From positions 620,001 to 684,000 of the forward strand of contig NZ_NESF01000001.1 of the NCBI RefSeq assembly GCF_003063665.1: 64,000 bases of DNA. Reading direction: 5' to 3'. Made by a program: the position numbers and the translations under genes. This document shows positions 35,706-44,664 of the stretch, in pieces. Under the pieces are notes generated by a model. It was given only the letters and a program-made list of their open reading frames with translations, did no database searches and had not been told where the DNA came from. How positions within the stretch are numbered: position 1 is the stretch's first letter; each line of letters starts with the position of its first letter. The DNA comes from Limnohabitans sp. Hippo3 (lineage in GTDB: Bacteria > Pseudomonadota > Gammaproteobacteria > Burkholderiales > Burkholderiaceae_C).

Positions 35706-37742
35706 GTGACTACTCAACAGACCCCGGCCCACGCGCGCCGCCCCATTCGCGAACTCCCCGACGAACTGATCAGCCAGATCGCTGCAGGCGAGGTGGTCGA
35801 GCGACCCGCCTCGGTGGTGCGCGAACTGGTGGACAACGCCATGGACGCGGGCGCGCGCAGCATCACCCTGCGCCTGATGGGTGGCGGCACCCGGCTGATT
35901 TCGGTGGAAGACGATGGCAGTGGCATCGCCCCGGACGAGTTGCCTGTGGCCCTGAAACGCCACGCCACCAGCAAGATCGGCAACCTGGATGAACTCGAAT
36001 CGGTCATGACCATGGGTTTCCGGGGCGAGGCGCTGGCCGCCATCAATTCGGTGTCCGAACTGACCCTGCTCTCGCGCATGGACGGTCAGCCCACCGCCTT
36101 TGCCCTGGACGGCCGCACGGGCGAGATCCGCCCCGCTGCCCGCGCCATTGGCACCACGGTGGAAGTCAAAGAGCTGTTTTTCTCGACCCCCGCCCGCCGC
36201 AAGTTTTTGAAAAGCGACAGCACCGAGCTGGCGCACTGCATCGAAGCCGTGCGCCGCCACGCCCTGGCCCGTCCCGACGTGGGCTTTGCCATCTGGCACG
36301 AAGGCAAGCTGGTCGAGCAGTGGCGCGTGCACCCCGGCACAGCCGGGCTGGAGCAACGCCTGGCCGATGTGCTGGGCGAAGAATTCGTGGCGCAGTCCAT
36401 TGCGGTGGAATACAACGCTGGTCCGCTCAAGGTGATCGGCCGCGCAGGTCTGCCCGACGCCGCCCGCTCGCGGCCCGACCACCAGTTTGCCTATGTGAAT
36501 GGCCGTTTTGTGCGCGACAAAGTGGTCATGCACGGGGCGCGCAGCGCTTACGAAGACGTGCTGCACGGGAACAAGCAACCCGCCTACGCCTTGTTCATGC
36601 AGATCGACCCCACGCTGGTCGATGTGAACGTGCACCCGACCAAGATCGAAGTGCGTTTCAGGGACAGCCGGGCCGTGCACCAGGCCGTGCGCCACGCGCT
36701 GGAAAACGCGCTGGCTGCGCCGCGCTCGCAAAACCTCAACGATGAAACGGACAGCAGCGCCAGCAACTTTGACCTGAAAGCGCCCGTCATCAAAGCCCTG
36801 CCCGAATCGGCCAGCTGGCAACAAGGCGGCATGGCATTTGAGCGTCCCGCAACGTCGAACTTCAGCGCCCCAACCTACAAGCCTGCTGGTTTTTTGCGCC
36901 CCCGCGTCGATGGCGAGCAGGCCATGGCCGACCTGAAGGCGCTTTGGCAGCCCTCGCAGCCCTCACCGCACGCCGCAGAGGCAGCAGGCGTGTGGGAGGC
37001 TGCTCCAGCGGCCGAAGGCCATTCGCGAGCAGGGGCGACCTCCCTCATTGAAACAGGCTCAGCTGCTGCACAAGGGGATTCGCTTGCAGGGGCAAGCTCC
37101 TACAGGGCCACAGAGACACCTGCCGCACCCCTGCCCGAAGGCGACTGGCCGCTGGGCCGTGCCGTGGCGCAGTTGCACGGCGTCTACATCCTGGCCGAAA
37201 ACAAGCAAGGTTTGGTGGTGGTCGACATGCACGCCGCGCACGAGCGTATCGTCTACGAGCGCCTGAAAAACCAGCTCAACACCACCGACGGTGAAGGTCC
37301 GCGCATCGCCAGCCAACCCCTGCTGATCCCCGCCACCTTTGCCGCCACCCCGACCGAAGTGGCCACCGCCGAAGCCTGCGCCGAGGCGCTGGAACAACTC
37401 GGCCTGGAAATCTCGCCCCTGTCGGCCAAAACCCTGGCCGTGCGGGCAGTGCCCACAAGCCTCCCGCAAGGCGATGCGGTGGAGCTGGCCCGCAGCGTGC
37501 TGGCCGAACTGGCCCAGCACGACGCCAGCACGGTGGTGCAACGCGCCCAAAACGAGATCCTGGCGACCATGGCCTGCCATGGCGCCGTGCGCGCCAACCG
37601 CCGCCTGACGCTTGACGAGATGAACGGCTTGCTGCGCCAAATGGAAGAAACCGAGCGCTCCGACCAATGCAACCACGGCCGTCCCACATGGCGTCAGATG
37701 ACGATGCGGGATCTGGATGCGCTGTTTTTGCGGGGTCGGTGA
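35706..37742 (+). CDS. mutL: DNA mismatch repair protein MutL with endonuclease motif and REP-encoded linker
   Basis: A 678-residue protein. The N-terminal GHKL ATPase has ISQIAAGEVVERPASVV, ELVDNAMDAGA, EDDGSGI and MGFRGEALAAI. The C-terminal dimerisation domain carries DMHAAHERIVYE (507-518), the metal-binding motif of nicking MutL proteins, plus ACHGAVRANRRL and CNHGRPTW. This fits a genome lacking MutH. Residues about 429-468 of the linker are encoded by three REP-like units without breaking the frame. Start is GTG. Length is above the roughly 620 residues usual for the family, largely because of this linker. Bcr-type MFS and miaA genes follow. Confidence 0.94.
   Translation: MTTQQTPAHARRPIRELPDELISQIAAGEVVERPASVVRELVDNAMDAGARSITLRLMGGGTRLISVEDDGSGIAPDELPVALKRHATSKIGNLDELESVMTMGFRGEALAAINSVSELTLLSRMDGQPTAFALDGRTGEIRPAARAIGTTVEVKELFFSTPARRKFLKSDSTELAHCIEAVRRHALARPDVGFAIWHEGKLVEQWRVHPGTAGLEQRLADVLGEEFVAQSIAVEYNAGPLKVIGRAGLPDAARSRPDHQFAYVNGRFVRDKVVMHGARSAYEDVLHGNKQPAYALFMQIDPTLVDVNVHPTKIEVRFRDSRAVHQAVRHALENALAAPRSQNLNDETDSSASNFDLKAPVIKALPESASWQQGGMAFERPATSNFSAPTYKPAGFLRPRVDGEQAMADLKALWQPSQPSPHAAEAAGVWEAAPAAEGHSRAGATSLIETGSAAAQGDSLAGASSYRATETPAAPLPEGDWPLGRAVAQLHGVYILAENKQGLVVVDMHAAHERIVYERLKNQLNTTDGEGPRIASQPLLIPATFAATPTEVATAEACAEALEQLGLEISPLSAKTLAVRAVPTSLPQGDAVELARSVLAELAQHDASTVVQRAQNEILATMACHGAVRANRRLTLDEMNGLLRQMEETERSDQCNHGRPTWRQMTMRDLDALFLRGR
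36991..37108. repeat. Three REP-like units inside the mutL coding sequence
   Basis: Units TGTGGGAGGCTGCTCCAGCG (36991), CATTCGCGAGCAGGGGCGAC (37020) and GGATTCGCTTGCAGGGGCAA (37077) are copies of family A. The first two face each other as a REPIN-like pair. All are read in frame as Ala/Gly/Ser/Glu-rich linker sequence between the ATPase and dimerisation domains. Confidence 0.75.
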
Positions 37743-37832
37743 TGGCGGGAATACCCCACTTAGAAAACCGTCCGAGGCCGGAGTCCGAGTCAGGGGCACC
37801 TTTCACTCGGTCGCGCTTGTGGTCTGAACCCG

Positions 37833-37916
37833 GGTCAGCCGCACTCGCCGCGCGGTCTCGCTCATACTCGCTTCGCTCGCCAAATCGCGAGCTCCGCGCG
37901 GCGAGCGCAGCCGACC
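37833..37916. repeat. Long-hairpin repeat, family D, copy 2
   Basis: Arms 37833-37855 and 37894-37916 (20 of 23 positions pair) enclose the reverse-oriented core CTCGCTTCGCTCGCCAAATC at 37867-37886. The arm sequence is unlike that of copy 1 or copy 3. Lies in the 376-base gene-free stretch between mutL and the Bcr-type MFS gene, which apart from two such hairpins shows nothing I can name. Confidence 0.72.
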
Positions 37917-37963
37917 CTGTGACGGTGCCCCCAAAAACAAAGGCTGGTTTGAACAACCACAAA

Positions 37964-38049
37964 GCGAGCGTCGGGGCCGGTGCGCGGACTGCCCGATTTG
38001 GCGAGCGAAGCGAGTATGAGGGCAGCCGCGCACCGGCCCCGACGCTCGC
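37964..38049. repeat. Long-hairpin repeat, family D, copy 3
   Basis: Arms 37964-37994 (31 bases) and 38020-38049 (30 bases) pair perfectly except for one bulged A. Between them is the core GATTTGGCGAGCGAAGCGAG at 37995-38014, identical to copy 1. Opposite orientation to copy 2, whose core is about 130 bases to the left. Confidence 0.75.
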
Positions 38050-38118
38050 GCTCCAAGAAGAAAGAAAAATCAGCAGACCTGCGCCAACGCTGACGAAGAC
38101 TCAAGACCCAACACTGGC

Positions 38119-39336
38119 ATGCCACAAAAACTGATCGTCCTCATCCTCGCCCTGCTGCTCGGCCTGCAACCCGTCACCACCGACCTGTATCTGCCCGCCC
38201 TGCCCGCCATCACCCAAGGCTTTGGCGCGGGCATGGGTCAAGCCCAACTCACCCTCACGGCGCTGCTGTTGGCATTTGGCCTGTCGCAACTCGTCTGGGG
38301 ACCGTTGTCCGACCGCTTTGGTCGCCGCCCCATCCTGCTGTGGGGCATGGGTGCTTACACACTCGCCTCGGTCGCTTGTGCGCTGGCGCCCGACATGGCC
38401 TGGCTGATCGCCGGGCGCACGGTGCAAGGCATCGCCATGGGGGCGGGCGTCATGGCCGCGCGGGCTGTGGTGCGGGATTTGTTCCAGCCGCTGCAGGGTG
38501 CCACGGTCATGTCACAAGGCCTCACAGGGCTGGGCATCATCGCCTGCGCCTGTGCACCGCTGGGCGGCATGCTGACCGACGCCCTGGGTTGGCGTTACGC
38601 CCTGCTGGCCCTGGCCGTGTTCGGTGCGGCCACACTAGCCCTGCTGGCCTGGCGATTTGAAGAAACACTGGCCCAACCCGACCCGCACGCCCTGAGCGCC
38701 GGGCCGCTCTTTCGGGCTAACCTGGACATCCTGCGCAACCCGGTGTTCCTCACCTGGTGCGCTCTTTCGGCCACGTCCTACCTGGGGCTTTTCACATTTT
38801 TGGCCAGCTCCTCGTTTGTCTTCGTCACCTTCATGGGCTACAGCAAAACGGCCTACGGCTTTCTGATGCTGAGCATGTCGCTGTCCTACATCGTGGGCAC
38901 TTTCTGGTGCCGCTGGATGTTGCGACGCACCAGCGTGCACCGCACCGTGGGCATCGCCGCCATCCTGACGATCACGGGCGGGGTGGGCATGGCCGCTTTG
39001 GCCTATGCGGGCCAAGGCCAGGACTGGTATGGCGCCTGGGCCGTCATGGTGCCCATGTACATCTTCATGCTGGGACACGGTGTACACCAGCCTTGCGGCC
39101 AAAGCGGCGCGGTTGCGCCCTTCCCGCACCGCGCCGGCACCGCCTCGGCCCTGAACGGCTTTTTGATGATGCTGGGCGCTTTCTTCATGGGTGGCTGGCT
39201 GGGCACCCACATGGACCGTCCGGTGTTTGCACTCGCCCACGGACTGCTGTTGTGCGCCCTTCTCATCACCTTCGTGGGCTGGACCGGTGTGCAGCGCCAT
39301 GGCCGCCCAGTGGTCGCATCGGCCAAACCCGCATGA
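38119..39336 (+). CDS. Bcr/CflA-type MFS drug transporter
   Basis: A 405-residue inner-membrane exporter with 12 hydrophobic segments. The DHA1 marks are [17 protein letters not shown] at the N-terminus, the loop [16 protein letters not shown], and motif C-like [22 protein letters not shown] in helix 5, all characteristic of the Bcr/CflA subfamily that exports drugs or sulfonamides. It is inserted between mutL and miaA; its stop overlaps the miaA start (ATGA). Natural substrate unknown. Confidence 0.87.
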   Translation: MPQKLIVLILALLLGLQPVTTDLYLPALPAITQGFGAGMGQAQLTLTALLLAFGLSQLVWGPLSDRFGRRPILLWGMGAYTLASVACALAPDMAWLIAGRTVQGIAMGAGVMAARAVVRDLFQPLQGATVMSQGLTGLGIIACACAPLGGMLTDALGWRYALLALAVFGAATLALLAWRFEETLAQPDPHALSAGPLFRANLDILRNPVFLTWCALSATSYLGLFTFLASSSFVFVTFMGYSKTAYGFLMLSMSLSYIVGTFWCRWMLRRTSVHRTVGIAAILTITGGVGMAALAYAGQGQDWYGAWAVMVPMYIFMLGHGVHQPCGQSGAVAPFPHRAGTASALNGFLMMLGAFFMGGWLGTHMDRPVFALAHGLLLCALLITFVGWTGVQRHGRPVVASAKPA

Positions 39337-40286
39337 AGCAGCGCTCCGTTGACGCCATCGCCCTGGTGGGGCCCACGGCCAGCGGCAAAACCGCTGCCGC
39401 GCTGGCCTTGGCGGACAGCCTGCAGCCCCACGGCGGCGCAGAAATCATCAGCGTTGATTCGGCCCTGGTCTACCGGGGCATGGACATCGGCACCGCCAAA
39501 CCCAGCCGCGAAGAGCTGGCCGCCGTGCCGCACCACCTGATCGACACCCTGGACCCACTGCAAAGCTACAGCGCCGCCGAATTCGCCAAAGATGCGACCC
39601 CCCTCATCCGGGACATCCGCGCACGCGGCAAAACGCCGCTGCTGGTGGGCGGCACCATGCTCTACCTCAAGGCCCTGCTCGAAGGCCTGAACGACATGCC
39701 CCCAACCGACCCCGAGGTGCGGGCTCAAATTCACACCCGCGCCGCCCAGCTGGGCTGGCCCGCCCTGCATGCCGAACTGGCGCGGGTGGACCCGCCAACT
39801 GCCGCCCGCCTGGCCCCTGGCGACAGCCAGCGCATTGGCCGTGCGCTCGAAGTCTGGACCACCACCGGACAAAGTCTGTCGTCCTTTCACCAAAGTGCCA
39901 AAGCCGCTGCGCCCGACTGGCACATCCCCGTCATCAGCCTGGAGCCGCTGGACCGCGCCTGGCTGCACCAACGCATCGCACTGCGCTTTGAGCAGATGAT
40001 GGCCGCAGGCTTCATGGACGAGGTCAAGGCCTTGCGCCAACGCGGCGACCTGAACCCGGACCTGCCGTCCATGCGCTGCGTGGGTTACCGCCAGGCCTGG
40101 CAAGGGCTTCAAGAAGGCTGGACCGAAGCCGAGATCTGCGAGCGGGGCATATTCGCCACCCGCCAACTGGCCAAGCGCCAGATCACCTGGCTGCGCAGCA
40201 TGCCGGGGCGGCGGGTGGTCGATGCCCAAGCGGGCGATGCGCTGTCGCAGGTCAAACAGATGGTCATGCAGGCGCTGACGACTTGA
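39333..40286 (+). CDS. miaA: tRNA dimethylallyltransferase
   Basis: A 317-residue enzyme adding an isopentenyl group to A37 of tRNAs reading UNN codons. P-loop [16 protein letters not shown], then [34 protein letters not shown] and [12 protein letters not shown] all match. The ATG at 39333 overlaps the MFS stop, so translation is coupled; the longer frame starting inside the MFS gene is not real. An hfq gene, which follows miaA in many proteobacteria, is not present here; an MNT/HEPN pair follows instead. Confidence 0.94.
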   Translation: MKQRSVDAIALVGPTASGKTAAALALADSLQPHGGAEIISVDSALVYRGMDIGTAKPSREELAAVPHHLIDTLDPLQSYSAAEFAKDATPLIRDIRARGKTPLLVGGTMLYLKALLEGLNDMPPTDPEVRAQIHTRAAQLGWPALHAELARVDPPTAARLAPGDSQRIGRALEVWTTTGQSLSSFHQSAKAAAPDWHIPVISLEPLDRAWLHQRIALRFEQMMAAGFMDEVKALRQRGDLNPDLPSMRCVGYRQAWQGLQEGWTEAEICERGIFATRQLAKRQITWLRSMPGRRVVDAQAGDALSQVKQMVMQALTT

Positions 40287-40344
40287 AAGCACTTTTTGCG
40301 GGGATTGATGCTAGGATTTCCCTGTGTTTTTCAAAGGCTGAGCC

Positions 40345-40650
40345 ATGCGACTGTCTGAACATGAGAAAGAGTCCTTGAAACAGGCTGCCTTGGCGTGTTT
40401 TGGCCATGGCACGCGTCTGCGTTTGTTCGGTTCGCGCGCCGACGAACACCGCAAAGGCGGTGATATAGACCTGTTGATCGAATCTCCCTTGACCAATCCT
40501 GCCGACATCGCCAAAGCGCACACCCGTTTTTTGAGCCAAATCTATAACCGTTTGGGTGAACAAAAAGTGGACGTGCTGATCGACTATCCAGGACGCCTTT
40601 CGCATCCACCGATTTTCCAGGTAGCGCTTCAAGAAGGCATTTTGCTGTGA
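40345..40650 (+). CDS. Minimal nucleotidyltransferase (MntA-type antitoxin)
   Basis: A 101-residue Pol-beta-fold protein. The active site GSRADEHRKGGDIDLLIE has the GS...DxD pattern of minimal nucleotidyltransferases. In the HepT/MntA systems this partner transfers AMP to a tyrosine of the HEPN toxin and silences it. Its stop overlaps the start of the HEPN gene (GTGA). The order antitoxin-first matches other MNT-HEPN pairs though not all. A third acidic residue (D in KVDVLIDYP) completes the metal site. Confidence 0.87.
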   Translation: MRLSEHEKESLKQAALACFGHGTRLRLFGSRADEHRKGGDIDLLIESPLTNPADIAKAHTRFLSQIYNRLGEQKVDVLIDYPGRLSHPPIFQVALQEGILL

Positions 40651-41123
40651 CCCACACTACGCAAGTCCGTCTGCTTGACGCTTGGCAGCAATGCCAACGC
40701 CACGCACACCACATGGCCCATGCCATGTCAGCCATCGCACCCACACTGCCATTGACGGCCAACGCCCTGTCCCAACTCAACGACGAAGCTGTGCAGGACT
40801 GGGATCAGTTCATTCTCAGGTTCACCAAGTTGCAAGATACATTGGGAGCCCGGCTTTTTCCGGCTTTACTGGAACACCTGCAAGAGCCCTACGAAGACCG
40901 CCCCATGATCGACAAACTTCACCGGCTCGAAAAATTAGGCTATTTACCTAAGCTGGACGACTGGCAATCGCTGCGTGTCATTCGCAATCGGTTTGCACAC
41001 GACTACCCCGAGGATGATGCCCTGAAGGCCGCCTATCTGAATGAGGCCATCTCAGCGGTCCCCATCTTGCTCGCCTTGCTGGCTGGCATTGCGCCAGTGA
41101 TGGCTAATCTGCAGGGCACTTGA
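40647..41123 (+). CDS. HEPN domain ribonuclease toxin (HepT-type)
   Basis: A 158-residue all-helical protein. The HEPN motif R-x4-H-x-Y is intact (RNRFAHDY, about residues 112-119), which includes the tyrosine modified by the MNT partner in HepT. The flanking pattern KLHRLEKLGYLPKLDDWQSLRVIRNRFAHDYPEDDAL is family-like. It starts at GTG, overlapping the MNT stop. Expected to cut RNA (tRNA in studied HepT) when released from its partner. Downstream 92 bases carry no recognised feature before the SGNH gene. Confidence 0.85.
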   Translation: MTHTTQVRLLDAWQQCQRHAHHMAHAMSAIAPTLPLTANALSQLNDEAVQDWDQFILRFTKLQDTLGARLFPALLEHLQEPYEDRPMIDKLHRLEKLGYLPKLDDWQSLRVIRNRFAHDYPEDDALKAAYLNEAISAVPILLALLAGIAPVMANLQGT

Positions 41124-41215
41124 ATTCCCACTGCTCAAGTTTGAGTGCACCGACGTGCCTGACCCGATGGGTAAACTCTTGACTTTTGCATCGCAGGTGC
41201 GTTTGAAGTCAAGAC

Positions 41216-42682
41216 ATGCGTTCTTTCTTTCTGTTGGTGTGTTGGTGGGGGCCCATGGCTTGGGCATCGGAGCCGGTCATGCCCGTGCAGGTGAAGTGGC
41301 AGACCGTTCAGATAGCCAACACAGGGGGCGGCGACGTTGCGCTGGTGTGCCCCCGCAAAGGTGCTGCACCAAGAAAAGCACCCAGCACTGCCCCTGAACC
41401 CACCGAAATCCCCGACGACGACGAAGTCGCGCAAGCGCTGCAAGAAGCGAGCGCCGAGCGCACCGCGCCGACCGCTCTGGCTGGCCCACGGCTGCAAGGC
41501 GATCCGCGCGGCTGGCGCATCGCGGTGTGGGGCGACAGCCACATGGCTGCGGCCTTTTTCAGCGACCAGATGGTGCGCCAACTGGTCCCGGCTGAGGCAA
41601 CCGTCACCAGCCGCTTTGTCCATGCCGGCGTTGGCCACGGCGGCGTGCGGGCACTGGTGCGCAAAACCTGTTTGTCTGGCGACTGGGGCCGCGAAATGGC
41701 TTACGCCCACGCCGACGCCGCGGCCGCCCCAGGGCCGGGCATGACAAGCCTGGTGGCCAAACGCCCCGGCGCCACACTGGCGCTGGACCTGCGCGATGCC
41801 CAGGGTCTTGCCCGCCACAACCGCCTGCAGATCCTGCACCACGGCGATGGTGCAGGCCGCGCCCAGTTGGCCATCAGCGTGGACGGCGAAGCCGAGACAC
41901 TGGTGCCACTCGAGCCCGCCGCAGGCCCGAGCGCCCTGGCGCTGGAGACCCGCGCGCCGCTGTCCACCTTGCAGATCCGCGTGGTCGAGGGAGCCTTCCG
42001 TTTTCAGGGCTTGAAGCTCCCCGAAACGCCAGCGCCCGCCGCATCCGCCCTGCACCTGGATTTGTTCGCTTACCCGGGGGCCACCATGGCGGGTTGGGTG
42101 CGCAGCGATTTGGGCTATTTGGCGTCCTGGTTCACCGACCAGGCCTACGACTTGGCCCTGATCGCCTTTGGCACCAACGAGGGCAACGACCCGCGCTTCA
42201 ACGAAGACGCTTACCGGGACACGCTCTCACGGGCGCTGGGCAATTTCCGCCGGGTCTTTCCACAAACCCAGTGCGTGCTGATCGGACCGGGCGACCGGGG
42301 CATTCGGGTGGCCAAGACCAGAGCCACCAAGCGGCCCAAGGCAGCAGCCAGCGCCAAAAACCAGTCTTCCAAAAAACAGGTACCCAAAGGCAAACCCGCC
42401 CCCAAAGCACCGCCTCAAACGGCCAAAGCCGCCCCTGCCGCCCAGTTGCTCAAATTCGCACGCATCCACGAGCGCATTGGACAAATCCAGGCCGACCTGG
42501 CGGCCCAGCACGGCTGCCAGGCCTGGAGCATGCAAGCCGCCATGGGCGGCGTGGGCAGCGCCTACACCTGGGCGCGCAAGAGCCCGGCGCTCATGGCGCC
42601 TGACCTGATCCACTTCACGCCCGCTGGTTACCGTGAACTGGCCAACACCTTCATGGCCGACTTCGGCCTGACCAAACCATGA
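41216..42682 (+). CDS. Exported SGNH/GDSL-type hydrolase with basic insertion
   Basis: A 488-residue protein with an N-terminal signal (FFLLVCWWGPMAWASE). The SGNH blocks are IAVWGDSHMAAAFF (Ser), a Gly in GHGGVRAL, FGTNEGND (Asn) and DLIHFTPAGY (Asp-His). A Lys/Ala-rich, probably disordered insertion lies at about 363-408. Likely an O-acetylesterase or transferase acting on a periplasmic glycan. It overlaps by four bases the OafA-type acyltransferase gene and is a paralogue of the gene at 45956-47212 (same motif order and AMGG near the C-terminus). Substrate unknown. Confidence 0.75.
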   Translation: MRSFFLLVCWWGPMAWASEPVMPVQVKWQTVQIANTGGGDVALVCPRKGAAPRKAPSTAPEPTEIPDDDEVAQALQEASAERTAPTALAGPRLQGDPRGWRIAVWGDSHMAAAFFSDQMVRQLVPAEATVTSRFVHAGVGHGGVRALVRKTCLSGDWGREMAYAHADAAAAPGPGMTSLVAKRPGATLALDLRDAQGLARHNRLQILHHGDGAGRAQLAISVDGEAETLVPLEPAAGPSALALETRAPLSTLQIRVVEGAFRFQGLKLPETPAPAASALHLDLFAYPGATMAGWVRSDLGYLASWFTDQAYDLALIAFGTNEGNDPRFNEDAYRDTLSRALGNFRRVFPQTQCVLIGPGDRGIRVAKTRATKRPKAAASAKNQSSKKQVPKGKPAPKAPPQTAKAAPAAQLLKFARIHERIGQIQADLAAQHGCQAWSMQAAMGGVGSAYTWARKSPALMAPDLIHFTPAGYRELANTFMADFGLTKP

Positions 42683-44649
42683 GCGCCTTGGCGCGTTTGC
42701 CGGGACTCGACGGTCTGCGCGGCGTGGCCGTGCTGGCCGTGATCGGCTACCACCTGAACTTGGGCCATTTTTTGCCTGCAGGTTTTCTGGGGGTGGACAT
42801 CTTTTTCACCGTCTCGGGTTTCATCATCACGGCGCTGCTGCTGCAAGAGCACGCCCAATCCGGGCGCATCGATTTCCCGGCGTTTTACCTGCGCCGGGCA
42901 CGGCGGTTGTTCCCGGCGGCCCTGGTCATGCTGCTCTTGCTGGTACCACTCACGCCGTTGTTTCAACCGGCTGCGCTGCCGCGCCTGCGCGAAGACCTGC
43001 CCGCCGCCTTTTTGTACCTGTCCAACTGGTGGCAAATCGTCGCGCAGCAGTCGTATTTCGAGGCGATCGAGCAACCCCGGCTGCTGCAGCACCTGTGGTC
43101 TTTGGCGGTGGAAGAGCAGTATTACCTGCTCTGGCCCCTGGCGGCGTTGTGGCTGTTGAATCGGACCGGCCGCACGGGCCTGGGCGTGGCGGCGGGCTTG
43201 ATCGCCGTGGCCAGCACAATCTGGATGGCCTGGCTCTACACCACGCAACTGGAGGGCGGCGACCCCAGCCGCGTGTACCTGGGCACCGACACCCATTTGA
43301 TGGGCTTGCTGGCCGGATCGGCCCTGGCCGCCTGGTGGAACCCCTGGAAAATCCGCATGGCCTCTCAAGCCAGCGACGAAATCCTGAACCTGGCGGGCAC
43401 CGCCGCATTGGCGGCCCTGATCTGGGGCATGGCCGAAACCCACGAGGGCATGCCCGGGCTGTACCAAGGCGGCTTTTTGCTGGCGGCCTTGCTCACCTGC
43501 GTGGTGATCGGCGCGGCCACCCGCGAAGGCACCTGGGTGGCCTGGATGTTGTCCACCCGCCCGATGCTGTGGCTCGGTGCCCGGTCGTATTCGCTGTACC
43601 TCTGGCATTGGCCGGTGGTGGTCTGGCTGCGGCCTTCCAGCCAAGCCGACGCGCTGGAGCTGACCTGGGTCAACGCCGCCCGCCTGGTGATCACCCTGCT
43701 TTGCGCCGAAGCCTCTTACCGCTGGGTGGAAACGCGCTGGACACACAAGGCCAAAGCCCAATCCTGGCGGCGCAGCACCACGGTGGCCATTGCAACACTG
43801 GTGAGCGTGAACGCCGCAGTGCTGGCCTTCGTGCCCGGCACGCTGCCTCCAAGCAAGGACACGCCAACAGCCATCGACAAGCCTGCAGACCCCAGCCCCA
43901 CCAAAGGGCCGCCCCCCACCCTGAACACAGCACCTCAGCACGCCCCGAAGGCCGACCCCGCTCATCCCGCAGCGGTCCATGCCCAGCGGCCGAAACACCC
44001 CGACACCCGCGGCACCCATTACCAAAAAGTCACCCTGGTGGGCGACTCGGTTTTGCTGGGGGCCAGCCCCTATCTGCAGCGCCGCCTGCCATCGGCCTCG
44101 GTGGACGCCAAAGTGGGCCGACAAGGCAGCGATGGCCTGAAGCTGGTGCAAAGCCTGCGCGAGACCGCGCAGCTGGGTGACGCAGCGGTCATCCATTTGG
44201 GCACCAATGGCTATTTGGCAGAAAAACAGTTCCGGGCGCTGCTGGCGCAACTGAGCGACCGCAAAACGGTGGTGGTGCTGAATGTGTACGGTGCCAGGCG
44301 CTGGACCGGGCCCAACAACGAGCTGATCGGGCGGGTCAGCCAGAGCTTTGACAATGTGCGGCTGGTGGACTGGCATGCGATTGGCCAGTCCAACCCGGAC
44401 TATTTTGTGCAAGACGGCATCCACCTGTCGGGTGCCGGCATTCACGCTTATTACAACCAGATCCGCATGGCCTTGGGCCAACCCGAGGTCACGGTCAACG
44501 GACCGACACTGCGGCAAGTCAAACGACCGCCATTGCCCAAAGGCAGTGGCATGCCCCTTACAGCACCGGTGCCGCCCTCCACGCCTGCGCCAGCCGAAGC
44601 TGGCCAGGCCAGCCCCGAGACAACGGCCCTGCCCCCATCGGGTGACTGA
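42679..44649 (+). CDS. OafA-type acyltransferase with C-terminal SGNH domain
   Basis: A 656-residue membrane protein. The Acyltransferase_3 part (about 1-370, ten or so helices) begins LPGLDGLRGVAVLAVIGYH, with the catalytic His in IGYHLNLG, then GVDIFFTVSGFII and HLWSLAVEEQYYLLWP. A Pro-rich linker (395-445) leads to a periplasmic SGNH domain with VGDSVLLGASP, HLGTNGY and DGIHLSGAG. Such proteins O-acetylate lipopolysaccharide, peptidoglycan or exopolysaccharide, the membrane part carrying acetyl across. Coupled (ATGA) to the upstream SGNH gene. Confidence 0.88.
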   Translation: MSALARLPGLDGLRGVAVLAVIGYHLNLGHFLPAGFLGVDIFFTVSGFIITALLLQEHAQSGRIDFPAFYLRRARRLFPAALVMLLLLVPLTPLFQPAALPRLREDLPAAFLYLSNWWQIVAQQSYFEAIEQPRLLQHLWSLAVEEQYYLLWPLAALWLLNRTGRTGLGVAAGLIAVASTIWMAWLYTTQLEGGDPSRVYLGTDTHLMGLLAGSALAAWWNPWKIRMASQASDEILNLAGTAALAALIWGMAETHEGMPGLYQGGFLLAALLTCVVIGAATREGTWVAWMLSTRPMLWLGARSYSLYLWHWPVVVWLRPSSQADALELTWVNAARLVITLLCAEASYRWVETRWTHKAKAQSWRRSTTVAIATLVSVNAAVLAFVPGTLPPSKDTPTAIDKPADPSPTKGPPPTLNTAPQHAPKADPAHPAAVHAQRPKHPDTRGTHYQKVTLVGDSVLLGASPYLQRRLPSASVDAKVGRQGSDGLKLVQSLRETAQLGDAAVIHLGTNGYLAEKQFRALLAQLSDRKTVVVLNVYGARRWTGPNNELIGRVSQSFDNVRLVDWHAIGQSNPDYFVQDGIHLSGAGIHAYYNQIRMALGQPEVTVNGPTLRQVKRPPLPKGSGMPLTAPVPPSTPAPAEAGQASPETTALPPSGD

Positions 44650-44664
44650 ACCCTCGCCTCGGTG

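Noticed and set aside
34983..36824. 613-codon minus-strand frame reaching through dedA into mutL
   Set aside because: Only the last 212 residues have a real protein pattern (DedA). The rest is antisense to the mutL ATPase domain.
37743..38118. Possible short gene in the mutL-MFS gap
   Set aside because: The frames there are made of the two long inverted repeats and have Arg/Ser-rich translations without a ribosome site.
42628..44517. 629-codon minus-strand frame antisense to the acyltransferase
   Set aside because: Low-complexity Gly/Gln/His/Arg translation, no domain, and a fully convincing protein on the other strand.
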